DNA of 64,000 bases, from assembly GCF_042651465.1 (NCBI RefSeq), contig NZ_JBHSCZ010000001.1, positions 1,116,001-1,180,000 on the forward strand, read 5' to 3'. The notes under the pieces were generated by a model that ran no database searches, was not told the DNA's origin, and was given only the letters and a program-made list of their open reading frames with translations. Of the stretch, positions 9,354-18,091 are shown one piece after another (position 1 is the first letter of the stretch; every line of letters starts with the position of its first letter). The DNA comes from Ferruginibacter yonginensis. GTDB taxonomy: Bacteria > Bacteroidota > Bacteroidia > Chitinophagales > Chitinophagaceae. A program made the translations under genes and the position numbers.

Positions 9354-9404
9354 ATTTACAGCACAACCAGTAGTTAGTTCACTATTACTGTCTACTCAAT
9401 TTAC

Positions 9405-10319
9405 ATGAAACCAACAGCACCCCATATCAAAAATATACCATCGGTAAAAGAAGCACATGCTGTGATGGGTTTGCCAAGCCCGTTACACCCCCTTATTACG
9501 ATTATTGACCATGCGGCTACGAGCCATTACGAAGCTGCTCCACATGAAAAAATGATGTTCGGGTTATACAATATCAGCATTAAAAAAAGTTTTAAAGGCA
9601 TTTTAAAGTATGGCAAAAACCACTATGATTTTGATGATGGTACGATGTCGTTTATAGCACCGAACCAAGTTATTGCTGTTGATGGAGATGCTGATAGAAA
9701 TAGTGATGGTTGGTCGTTGTTATTTCACCCCGATTTAATTCGGCAATACCCATTAGGCAATGCTATTAAAAACTATGGTTTCTTTTCGTATGAAGTGCAT
9801 GAAGCCTTGCACTTATCTGATGAAGAAGAAAAAACCATTGAAGGAATTGTGCAACAAATAAAGAAAGAAATTAGCTCGAGGTTAGATCTTTTTAGTCAGG
9901 ATGTTATCGTATCAAACCTAGAATTATTATTGAGCTATTGTAACCGTTTTTATAACCGACAATTCATTACAAGAAAAATGGCAAACAATGATTTGTTGGC
10001 AAACTTTGAACGTTTGTTAGCGGCTCATTTTAATAATGATACCATTACTACTTTGCCTACGGTAGCAACATTAGCCAATGCCTTACATGTTTCGTCGGCA
10101 TATTTGAGTGATATGTTACGCAATGTAACAGGCCTCAACACCCAACAACATATACACGAAAAACTTATTGAAAAAGCGAAGGCATTATTAACTACCACCA
10201 ATGCATCAGTAAGTGAAATTGCTTACCAATTAGGGTTTGAGCATCCACAATCGTTCAGCAAATTATTTAAAAGTAAAACGCATGTAACACCGGTGCTGTA
10301 TAGAAATAGTTTTAATTAA
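9405..10319 (+). CDS. AraC family transcriptional regulator
   Basis: 304 aa. An N-terminal cupin-like sensing domain (about 20-170) precedes two helix-turn-helix motifs in the C-terminal 100 residues. The second shows SVSEIAYQLGFEHPQSFSKLFK, the AraC signature. The usual hallmark P-Y-R ending (TPVLYRNSFN) is present. It sits 51 bp after the aldo/keto reductase and probably regulates that gene or the dioxygenase downstream. AKR/AraC pairs of this kind are common in Bacteroidota. Confidence 0.92.
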   Translation: MKPTAPHIKNIPSVKEAHAVMGLPSPLHPLITIIDHAATSHYEAAPHEKMMFGLYNISIKKSFKGILKYGKNHYDFDDGTMSFIAPNQVIAVDGDADRNSDGWSLLFHPDLIRQYPLGNAIKNYGFFSYEVHEALHLSDEEEKTIEGIVQQIKKEISSRLDLFSQDVIVSNLELLLSYCNRFYNRQFITRKMANNDLLANFERLLAAHFNNDTITTLPTVATLANALHVSSAYLSDMLRNVTGLNTQQHIHEKLIEKAKALLTTTNASVSEIAYQLGFEHPQSFSKLFKSKTHVTPVLYRNSFN

Positions 10320-10449
10320 TGATAAAGTAACAATTTTCTTAAGTGAATGTTGCACATTAATCACCATCATCAATTTATAAACTAATAGGTAAATACATAT
10401 ACAACAACTTATTTTATTAGTTTATATTTAGAAAAAAACTAGTTTGTGT

Positions 10450-11457
10450 ATGGATAAACATCCAAACAATATTGATGCTTTGATGGCATTAGGTGCAGAG
10501 TGTTACGCTCATTTAAAATCACTTTGGCAACATACACTATTGGGCATTGCTGATAATATAACTTACAACCCTTCTTTGAACCATATCTTGTTAGATATAT
10601 TGGGGGTTGGCTTGTTACCAACTTATCAGTTTTTACATACCCAACAACCTAGCTTTGCTGCATTTGAACAATGGATTTTGGCTCAAAATAGCGGCAACCT
10701 AACTGCAACTACTATTGCACAATGTCAACAATTATTTAGTGCAACGCTAACTTCAGCAATACCTACCAATGAAGCGGTACTATCTGAGGAAGATTTGGAT
10801 TTTTGGGATACACATGGTTACGTTATCATTAAAAATGCCGTATCAAAAGAAGACTGCACAGCAGCATGTGATGCTATTTGGAAATATTTACAGATGGATG
10901 CTGCAGATAGCAATAGTTGGTACCAAGCTAGTGACGCTGTACAAGGTATTATGGTGCCTTTATACAGGCATGCCGCCATTGATGCTAACAGAAATAACCC
11001 TGTTATAAAAAAAGCATTTCAACAATTATGGGGGCATGAGGGCTTGGTAGTAACTACAGATAAATGTGGTTTTAATCCGCCTGAAACAGCAGCTTATACC
11101 TACCGTGGTATTGGTTTGCATTGGGATGTAAGTTTGGCCCAGCCCATTCCCTTTGGCACACAAGGTATTTTATATTTAACTGATACAGCTGCCCACCAAG
11201 GCGCCTTAACAGTGGTACCAGGGTTTCATCATCAAATTTCAGATTGGCTGTATCATTATTCGAAAGATACACACCCTCGTGATGATGATTTTACCGCTTT
11301 TGAAAAAGTAGCCATTGCAGGCAATGCTGGCGATTTCATTATTTGGAACCATTTGTTGCCCCACAGTAGTAGCGCCAATAAAGCCACTACACCAAGGTTG
11401 GTACAATATATTAATTGGTATGATCCTTTACAAAAAGTAGCCGATAGTTGGATTTGA
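10450..11457 (+). CDS. Phytanoyl-CoA dioxygenase (PhyH) family protein
   Basis: A predicted Fe(II)/2-oxoglutarate oxygenase, 335 aa. The iron-binding triad is visible as H224-W-D226 (GLHWD) and H305 (LLPHSS); R316 is placed to bind 2-oxoglutarate. The PhyH entry motif FWDTHGYVIIKNAV is at about 117-130. The first 110 residues are an extra helical region not needed by the family core. ATG 10450 is chosen over an in-frame TTG two codons earlier. No signal peptide is seen, so it is cytoplasmic. The substrate is unknown; family members hydroxylate small molecules, including secondary metabolites. Confidence 0.85.
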   Translation: MDKHPNNIDALMALGAECYAHLKSLWQHTLLGIADNITYNPSLNHILLDILGVGLLPTYQFLHTQQPSFAAFEQWILAQNSGNLTATTIAQCQQLFSATLTSAIPTNEAVLSEEDLDFWDTHGYVIIKNAVSKEDCTAACDAIWKYLQMDAADSNSWYQASDAVQGIMVPLYRHAAIDANRNNPVIKKAFQQLWGHEGLVVTTDKCGFNPPETAAYTYRGIGLHWDVSLAQPIPFGTQGILYLTDTAAHQGALTVVPGFHHQISDWLYHYSKDTHPRDDDFTAFEKVAIAGNAGDFIIWNHLLPHSSSANKATTPRLVQYINWYDPLQKVADSWI

Positions 11458-11666
11458 TTATTTACCAATACTAATATCATATCAAACCAACATTTGCTTT
11501 GGTAAGTACCGCCACCAAACAAATACGTGCATTTAATAAATTTCTTTTAGAGAGTACCTAAGCTGAAAATAAAATGGTAATAAACTAGTTTTTATTATAA
11601 AAAATTAACTTAAAACAACTAGTGAAACATTAATCATTCAATAAAAAACTTGCAAAGTAACTATGC

Positions 11667-12429
11667 TTAAAAGTTGTAATGAATACCCATTTCATTGGTT
11701 ACTTTAAAATTATTAATTAAGTCAGGTAACATACTTTTATACTCTTGAATATTCCAATTTGACCTGAGCAATTTGAAATAATTTTCAATAGATATTTTAA
11801 AACCAATTCTTTTACGCCATGTTTCGAGGCTATCGATATTATATACAGGATAAAGCACTTGTTCTCCTTTATAATAAGCTAATTGTGTTCCGTAATATTG
11901 AAACCTATTATTGCTTACATTAATTCTATCTTCAAGTAAAGCCAGTGTTTCAAATAATTGTGGATCTTTTTTGTAAGCATCAACTAAATAAGGGTAATAT
12001 TTTTCTTGTATTTGTAATGGCGCATGTTGTATAACTATTCCTATGGTTCGTTGACCAAAAATACCAACATCATTAATAGTGGGCCATTTATATTTATCAA
12101 GAAATGCAGTTACAATTTTTAAGTTTTGGGCATCAATTTTTTGTTGTTCTTTCCAACCTTTCTTTGTGAATCCGTAACCTAGTATTCTATTTTTTTGATC
12201 ATCTATAAAAACTGACTTAAATATAGGTATCCACTTTTTCATAGTGTCATTCACTTTATCAAAATATGGATCTTTAAAAGACTGAATTAATTCCATTCTT
12301 TTTTCATGTTCAGCTTTGGCTTTTTGATATGCTTTAACCTCTTTAGATTGGCAACTAGCAAAAACTATTGCTAATAAAAATAAACCCTATTAATGAGATT
12401 TTGAATACTTTAAACAAAATTTTAAGCAT
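11667..12429 (-). pseudogene. DUF6624-like lipoprotein gene with a frameshift in its signal peptide
   Basis: The downstream 209 codons from 12296 match DUF6624 in pattern, with VGxFGxRTxxxxxQHA and, later, DRI...QYYGTQ. Upstream in the same frame lies a lipoprotein signal core ending in a lipobox (LLAIVFASC) but no start codon. The start (ATG at 12429, coding MLKILFKVFKISLI) lies one frame off. Removing one base from the GGG run at 12385-12387 joins the two into a normal lipoprotein of about 253 aa. So the gene is either broken or carries an assembly error in a short homopolymer. An internal ATG at 12296 could still give a cytoplasmic product. Confidence 0.75.
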
Positions 12430-12798
12430 TATATTATTTGAAGAACAATGATAATATTTCGTTTCTGATAATATTAGTTATAAATAAATTTTAAAAAATA
12501 CTATAAAATCAAAATACTTTTTAAAATTAGTAAATCCTTGTAATTGTTTTAAAAGTATTGAAAAAATCGAATTGATCGTATTTAAAAACGGTAGATTAAT
12601 TATTAAAATTTTGAAGAAGTATTTACTGAGTTAACAATAGCTTTACATTATTGTGATGTCCAATTTATTACATAATGTCTGATAAAAAATTACAGTGTCA
12701 TAAATTATTTAAACTGCAATCAAAAAAAACTTTCTTGCATTGCTTATGCAAGAAATAAATATTATAAAATAAAAGACCGTTGTAATTAAATATTACAA
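12430..12798. other. AT-rich gene-free stretch
   Basis: No coding region is recognisable. Apart from the terminator at 12721-12755, which serves the leftward small gene, there is only very AT-rich sequence with homopolymer runs. Confidence 0.6.
12721..12755 (-). terminator. Intrinsic terminator of the small membrane protein gene
   Basis: A perfect 10-bp stem (12731-12740 with 12746-12755) and a 5-base loop are followed, reading leftward, by eight T residues. It lies about 45 bp after the stop at 12799 and ends transcription of the decayed lipoprotein/small protein pair. Confidence 0.8.
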
Positions 12799-12936
12799 TC
12801 AATGAATTTTTCTATATTCTTCTGGAGTGAGCTTGGTAGTTTCTTTTACTTTACTGTAAGATCTAATTAATACCATTGACATAATCGTAATCAAAATAAA
12901 TATCGATACAGAAATAATTTTTACTTTATTATTCAT
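12799..12936 (-). CDS. Small single-pass membrane protein, 45 aa
   Basis: Starting at ATG 12936 the peptide has a short basic N terminus (MNNKVK), one hydrophobic segment (about 6-24) and a charged tail ending in TPEEYRKIH. It begins 10 bp after the stop of the damaged Cys-rich lipoprotein gene and is followed by a strong terminator, which favours a real transcription unit. A longer frame back to 12993 would run into the upstream gene and is less likely. I recognise no family. Confidence 0.5.
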   Translation of the reverse strand: MNNKVKIISVSIFILITIMSMVLIRSYSKVKETTKLTPEEYRKIH

Positions 12937-12946
12937 AATATTTTTT

Positions 12947-13474
12947 TTAACAATTTTTACAAATTCTCTCTTGTACACAATCATAATAAGCATTTATTTC
13001 TGCTTGAGTTGCAGGAGAGCCTACTGTTGAAGTAGGGGGACTACAGTGTATTGCTGAAGAAACAGCTACAGAAATATTTTCCCAAAAATTACAGTCATCC
13101 GCATTAACTGTTCCATTTGTATTTCGATGACATTTATCACCAAAATAAATAAAAGAATTTATTGAATTTGCATCGTCATTTTTCTCCTTCCTTTCTATTT
13201 GTATCAATATTTTAAAATATTCTTCAACCTTAGCTTCACTGTATTTTTTGCATAAAATCTTTGAAGCGCTAACTATTATATCTAGTGAGTTTTTTATATC
13301 ATTAAAATTATTTGATTTTAATGCAGATTTATACTCTATAATATTATCTGTAATACTTTATAGATTGATATCGGTTTTAAAAGAATCAATTGAATTGTCA
13401 AAAGAATTTTATTTAACACATGAAATAATAGTACAGACCAAAACAAAAAACGATAAATTTTTAATAGTTTTCAT
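12947..13474 (-). pseudogene. Cysteine-rich lipoprotein gene with two in-frame TAA codons
   Basis: An ATG at 13474, preceded by an AAAAGGAA ribosome binding site, starts a lipoprotein signal peptide whose lipobox ends in Cys19 (TIISC). The same reading frame then continues for 175 codons to 12947, interrupted only by TAA at codon 22 (13409-13411) and codon 39 (13358-13360). Both could come from CAA by a single C-to-T change. After the second stop the frame is open and protein-like, with five cysteines in the last 70 residues. TAA is the normal stop of neighbouring genes, so recoding is not expected. A TTG-started 86-aa remnant (from 13207) might still be translated, but without an export signal. 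Confidence 0.65.
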
Positions 13475-13804
13475 ATTCCTTTTTATTAACAACTTCCAAC
13501 AGATTTGAGGCGCTGTGGAATAAATAATAAAATTGTATTATTACTTCCGCCTATTTACTATTCAATACTATAAAGTTATAAAGAGCTGATAACAGATTGT
13601 AAATGATATTTAGTAAAATATGTAGAAATACATCTTTTGTATTAGATTTAGCTTGAACTACTTTGTAAATGTTTAATATTTTTATAAGTCGAAAATAAAA
13701 ATTAATATTTTGTATACATTAGTTGATTGTAGTAATAAAAATAGATTTATGTAGATTTTAAACAAACAATACTTTTACAACTAATCTATTTACAATAAAA
13801 AATC
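13475..13804. other. AT-rich intergenic region
   Basis: These 330 bases lie between divergent genes: the damaged lipoprotein gene to the left and the small membrane protein gene to the right. I see no coding region and no clear hairpin. Promoters for both sides should be here, but none is clear enough to mark. Confidence 0.5.
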
Positions 13805-14005
13805 ATGTCACGTAAACGCAACCCCATTTCATTTCCCCTTATCATCATATTTATTATTATTGCAGCTGCATTATGGAAACTTATCAACTTTAGTAATTTC
13901 AGCATTCAAAAACCCGGCTTGGCATTGGTATATGCTATTTGTTTGATAGTGTTGTTTTATTTAATGCTAAAGCGTATTAACCATAAAGATGATGCTACTT
14001 CATAA
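13805..14005 (+). CDS. Small two-pass membrane protein, 66 aa
   Basis: The ATG at 13805 opens a basic N terminus (MSRKRN), a hydrophobic helix at about 9-25, a second at about 38-56 and a charged tail (KRINHKDD). Composition and topology are those of a real small inner-membrane protein. A hairpin follows a few bases after the stop. I recognise no family. Confidence 0.6.
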   Translation: MSRKRNPISFPLIIIFIIIAAALWKLINFSNFSIQKPGLALVYAICLIVLFYLMLKRINHKDDATS

Positions 14006-14042
14006 AAAAAACGACCGTACATTTTTTTAATGTAACGGTCGT
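14004..14042 (-). terminator. Terminator between the small membrane protein gene and paoC-like gene
   Basis: A 12-bp stem with one bulged base (14011-14022 with 14030-14042) encloses a T-rich loop. Leftward it is followed by TTTTTTTATG, so it mainly serves the aldehyde oxidoreductase operon that ends at 14065. Confidence 0.75.
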
Positions 14043-14064
14043 AATTCAATGTTTATATGAATTA

Positions 14065-16284
14065 TTAAGCCATCAATATTTTATCTGGCGTAATCGGTAA
14101 ATCGTATATACGCTTACCTGTAGCATTGTATATAGCGTTGGCTATGGCAGCTGCGGCACCAATGATACCTACTTCACCCAACCCTTTTGAACCCGATGGG
14201 TTGCTATTGACATCTGGCTTACCAATAAAAGCCACTTCAATTATGGGGGCATCAGCATTTACAGGAATATGATATGCACCAAAATCGTTGCCTATACCCG
14301 TGCCCAATGTTGCATCAATGGTTTGGTATTCAGTTAATGCCATACCAATACCGCCAACACAAGCACCTGATATTTGATTGGCTGCTGCTTTTTGATTTAC
14401 AATAGTACCACCATCGGCCACACACACCATTTTGTGCATTTTTACTTTACCTGTTTTGGTGTTTACTTTCACTACACAAAAATGAGCGGCAGATGAGGCA
14501 AATGCAAATTGTTTTCTTTCTTCACCCGGGGCGGCAGTGGCCATTACTTCTACCACTTCTAAATTATTCTTACGCCAAATATCAGCAAACAATACTTTTA
14601 CCGAAGGTTGTGCCTTTATAGTTATGGCATCGTTGGTTAATACGAGTTCGTCAACCCCTACGGTTTTGAAAGCGGTGTTTTGTTCAACAGCCCATGTGGC
14701 TAATTTTGTTTTTAACTGATTGCATACCGCTACTATAGCACCGCTGATAGATGATAAGCCCGTGCTGCCACCTTGACTAGGCGCTGGAGGTAGGTTAGAG
14801 TTGCCGAGTTCTACTTTAATTTTTTCTTTATCAATACCCAATGTACTGTATGCCATGTTTTGTACACCGGTGCCCGTGCCCGTACCAATATCCGTCATGG
14901 CGGTTTGTACCACTACCGTTCCATCTTTTGTCATTTGTATACTAGCACTAGCGCTGGTTCGGCCTGCATTCCACATACCTACTGCCATGCCGTATCCTAT
15001 TTTCCAATCGCCTTCGGTTAAAGTACCTGGTGTAGCGGGCCTATTTTGCCATTGAATCATGCTGGCACCTTTGGTAATACATTCATCAATATAATGAGTG
15101 CTCCAAGGTTTACCACTATCAGGATCTATTTTCAATGCTAGGTTTTTTAAACGCAAAGCAACAGGATCTTGCTGTAATTGGTAACTCAATGTATCAATGG
15201 CACTTTCCACTGCAAAGGCACCTGTACAGTCACCTGGCCCCCGCATCCATGTAGGTGTACTGAGGTTGAGTGGTACAATGGCTGATTCTGTTTTAAGGTT
15301 TTCGATGTTATACACCAACCTTGATATTCGAGTAATGCCTTCGTTAAAATTATCGTACACGGAGGTACTGTGCTTGGCTTGGTGCCATAAGCTAGTAAAC
15401 TTACCGGTAGCATCTGCACCTATCACTAGTTTTTGCCATGATGCTGGTCGGTACCCTACCAATGTAAACATTTGCGGACGAGTTAATACTACTTTCACTG
15501 GTCGCTTTACTTGTTTAGCTGCCATAGCAGCTGCCAAAGTGTTGGGCCATACTTTTAAACCTGAACCAAAGCCACCACCAACAAATTCACTCACTACTTG
15601 TATATTATCAACAGGCATTTTGTATAAGCCAGCAAATACCCTTTGCACATTGTTTACCCCTTGGTTTTTATCGTACAAAAGCAACTTACCATCATCTTGC
15701 CAATGAGCAATAGTGGCATGCATTTCCATTGGGTTATGCACTTCATTTTTAATGGTGTAAGTACCTGATACTTGTACACTTGCTAGTTGCAGGGCATCGA
15801 TATTGCCCCTATCTTTACCAGCAGGTTTTAATGGTACGTTGGCATGGGCTTTATCAAAGTCAACTACAAAATTCGTTTCATTGTATTCGGCTGTAACCAA
15901 TGAAGCAGCATAGGTAGCTTCTTCAAAAGTTGCTGCAATAACCAATGCAATAGGTTGACCTTTAAAAAATATTTTATCGGTATGAAAAATAGGCAAACTA
16001 AACCTACTGGCTTTAATAGCAGCTTCATCAGCCAAACCAGGTACCGTTTGTTTGTTGAGGTGGGTAATAATATCAATTACGCCATCAGCCATTTTAGCAT
16101 TGGCCGTTTGAATGGTTTTAATGGTACCTGCTGTAATAGTACTCGTTACAAAAACGCCGTAACACATGTTCGGCAATTGGTACTCGGCAGCATATTTACC
16201 TTTACCTGTTACTTTTGCCATGGCTTCTACCCTACCTTCTGGCGGAGGTGTAGGCATATCAACATATTCATCAAAAAATTCCAT
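14065..16284 (-). CDS. paoC: Molybdopterin-binding subunit of a xanthine dehydrogenase-family aldehyde oxidoreductase
   Basis: The large catalytic subunit, 739 aa, binding the molybdenum cofactor (MCD type expected). The N-terminal hammerhead domain (about 20-130) includes VEAMAKVTGKGKYAAE. The cofactor-binding part shows GGGFGSGLK and the C-terminal GLGEVGIIGAAAAIANA, whose glutamate is the conserved active-site base of the family. The length and the three-gene set match E. coli PaoC/YagR. It is the last gene of the leftward operon, 9 bp after the FAD subunit. It has no signal of its own; export with the Tat-bearing partner is expected. Substrates are probably aromatic or other aldehydes. 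Confidence 0.9.
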   Translation of the reverse strand: MEFFDEYVDMPTPPPEGRVEAMAKVTGKGKYAAEYQLPNMCYGVFVTSTITAGTIKTIQTANAKMADGVIDIITHLNKQTVPGLADEAAIKASRFSLPIFHTDKIFFKGQPIALVIAATFEEATYAASLVTAEYNETNFVVDFDKAHANVPLKPAGKDRGNIDALQLASVQVSGTYTIKNEVHNPMEMHATIAHWQDDGKLLLYDKNQGVNNVQRVFAGLYKMPVDNIQVVSEFVGGGFGSGLKVWPNTLAAAMAAKQVKRPVKVVLTRPQMFTLVGYRPASWQKLVIGADATGKFTSLWHQAKHSTSVYDNFNEGITRISRLVYNIENLKTESAIVPLNLSTPTWMRGPGDCTGAFAVESAIDTLSYQLQQDPVALRLKNLALKIDPDSGKPWSTHYIDECITKGASMIQWQNRPATPGTLTEGDWKIGYGMAVGMWNAGRTSASASIQMTKDGTVVVQTAMTDIGTGTGTGVQNMAYSTLGIDKEKIKVELGNSNLPPAPSQGGSTGLSSISGAIVAVCNQLKTKLATWAVEQNTAFKTVGVDELVLTNDAITIKAQPSVKVLFADIWRKNNLEVVEVMATAAPGEERKQFAFASSAAHFCVVKVNTKTGKVKMHKMVCVADGGTIVNQKAAANQISGACVGGIGMALTEYQTIDATLGTGIGNDFGAYHIPVNADAPIIEVAFIGKPDVNSNPSGSKGLGEVGIIGAAAAIANAIYNATGKRIYDLPITPDKILMA

Positions 16285-16293
16285 ATAAAAAAG

Positions 16294-17271
16294 TTATACA
16301 GTTAAACAATTTTGTAGGGCTGTTTCAATAGCGCCTTGCAACATCAACGTTTTAAAACCATTATTGGCCAAGGCCTTGGTTTCACTCACCGCAATAGTAG
16401 CGGCAGCGGTAAAATTAGCAGCGGTTGCTGCTTTTCCTTTTAAAAATGCTGCTGCTTTGTTCCAGCGCCAAGGTTGGTGTGCTACACCACCAGATGCAAG
16501 TGTGGCTGCTACAATGGTATTACCGTTTAATTGTAACCCTGCTGCTACTGATATTAATGCAAATGCATATGAATCACGATCACGAACTTTTACATAACTG
16601 TAATGTTTATTAAAAGGATTATCGGGTATTTCAATGGCATTGATGATAGCCCCTTCAGGTAAATTATTATCAGCTGCAGGGTTATTACCCGGTAAGCGAT
16701 GAAAATTATTGAAAGCAATGGTACGTTGGTTATTGCTTTTATCAGTTATGATTACATTGGCATCTAATGCAGCTAAAGCCACACAAAGGTCTGATGGATG
16801 CACTGCAACACATTGATCGCTGTAGCCTACAATTGCTGCCATGCGTTGATCGCCAGTAAGGGCACTACATCCACTACCTGGCGTACGTTTGTTACAAGGC
16901 GATACAATATCGTAGAAATAAGGACAACGAGTTCGTTGCAATAAGTTGCCTCCTGTTGAAGCCATATTGCGTATTTGAGGAGAAGCACCTGCTAATACTG
17001 CTTTGGCTACTAAAGGAAATTGAGCCACCACAATTGGGTGTTGGTGTAGGGCACTATTGCGTACCATAGCACCAATACGAATGCCCTTAGTTGTTCGTTC
17101 AATTTGGTTTGATAACGATTGTGTAACATCAATAACTACATCAGGTGTAGCAATGGCTTTTTTCATTAAATCGACCAAATTGGTGCCACCTGCAATATAT
17201 TGTGTAGCAGCCGTTTTTTTGGTAAGGGCTTGCCGAACATTGGTTGGTTTACTAAATACAAATGGTTTCAT
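16294..17271 (-). CDS. paoB: FAD-binding subunit of the aldehyde oxidoreductase, with 4Fe-4S cysteines
   Basis: 325 aa. The FAD site appears as YIAGGTNLVDLMKK near residues 26-39 and SxGGNLLQRTRCPYF at about 105-120. The RCPYFYD...CNKRxPGSGC segment carries the cysteines that hold the extra [4Fe-4S] cluster of E. coli PaoB, which xanthine dehydrogenases lack. A CO dehydrogenase flavoprotein C-terminal domain follows (about 215-320). The start overlaps the stop of the iron-sulfur subunit gene by 4 bp, so the two are translationally coupled. Confidence 0.9.
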   Translation of the reverse strand: MKPFVFSKPTNVRQALTKKTAATQYIAGGTNLVDLMKKAIATPDVVIDVTQSLSNQIERTTKGIRIGAMVRNSALHQHPIVVAQFPLVAKAVLAGASPQIRNMASTGGNLLQRTRCPYFYDIVSPCNKRTPGSGCSALTGDQRMAAIVGYSDQCVAVHPSDLCVALAALDANVIITDKSNNQRTIAFNNFHRLPGNNPAADNNLPEGAIINAIEIPDNPFNKHYSYVKVRDRDSYAFALISVAAGLQLNGNTIVAATLASGGVAHQPWRWNKAAAFLKGKAATAANFTAAATIAVSETKALANNGFKTLMLQGAIETALQNCLTV

Positions 17272-17855
17272 ATGGCTACTTTTTGAATAGATTCAACAAT
17301 ACCGTTATAAGCGCCGCAGCGACAAAGGTTACCACTCATAAATTCTTTTATTTCAGCAACTGATTTGGTGTGCCCCTCTTTAACACAGGCCACGGCCGAC
17401 ATAATTTGCCCCGGTGTACAATACCCACATTGAAAACCATCGCATTCAATAAACGCTTGTTGCATGGGGTGTAAAGTATCACCATCTGCAAGTCCTTCAA
17501 TAGTGGTAACATTTTTACCGGGCAACATGGCAGCTAACGTAAGGCAACTCAATACCCTTTCGCCATCAATATGAACGGTGCAAGCACCGCATTGTCCGTG
17601 ATCGCAACCTTTTTTAGTACCCGTTAAATGCAATTGTTCTCTTAACACATCTAAAAGGGTAGCACGGGTATCAGCACTAATGGTATAAGGCTTTTTATTG
17701 ATGTTGATGGTGAGGGGTATCACCTCTTTGGGAGGAACAAAATAATTTTTTACTTCCTCATAGAGTGCTTTCACTTTTGATGGTATCAACGATACCGCAC
17801 CCACCACAGATACTGACTTTAAGAAGAACCTTCGGGAGAAGGATTGTTTTTCCAT
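17268..17855 (-). CDS. paoA: Tat-exported 2Fe-2S subunit of the aldehyde oxidoreductase
   Basis: 195 aa from ATG 17855; this start gives a clean twin-arginine signal SRRFFLKS (7-14) followed by a hydrophobic stretch. Upstream in-frame starts would bury the signal. The plant-type [2Fe-2S] motif CDHGQCGACTVH and the second cluster motif CGYCTPGQ...CRCG are complete. It passes electrons from the Mo centre to FAD. As in E. coli PaoABC, this subunit should carry the folded trimer to the periplasm. It is first in the operon; a divergent AraC-like gene lies 236 bp away. Confidence 0.92.
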   Translation of the reverse strand: MEKQSFSRRFFLKSVSVVGAVSLIPSKVKALYEEVKNYFVPPKEVIPLTININKKPYTISADTRATLLDVLREQLHLTGTKKGCDHGQCGACTVHIDGERVLSCLTLAAMLPGKNVTTIEGLADGDTLHPMQQAFIECDGFQCGYCTPGQIMSAVACVKEGHTKSVAEIKEFMSGNLCRCGAYNGIVESIQKVAI

Positions 17856-18091
17856 ACCATAATATTTGTAACAATTTACCAAATAAGTATGATAAAGCAT
17901 GTACTATTTTTTTTAAAACAATCAACTTGCATTTCAACATATTCAATCAATTACAGCGGCTGTTGAATCGATATAAACGCAGTTCACCCTTTAATAATTT
18001 TCGATTTTTAAAGCAAAAAAAGTGTTTACGGAATAGCAAGGTTTTCAGTTTAAAGTATGATTCACTTAACTTAGTAATAGCATTATATTGT

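Noticed and set aside
12947..13474. Stop-codon recoding of TAA as an explanation for the interrupted lipoprotein
   Set aside because: Neighbouring genes such as rpsL end in TAA at their expected lengths, so TAA is an ordinary stop here.
13248..13508. 86-codon frame on the + strand opposite the Cys-rich lipoprotein
   Set aside because: It lies antisense to a frame with a clear signal peptide and ribosome binding site; its residues are low-complexity.
15197..15706. 170-codon frame antisense to the paoC-like gene
   Set aside because: A shadow of a strongly conserved gene; no independent start signal or family pattern.
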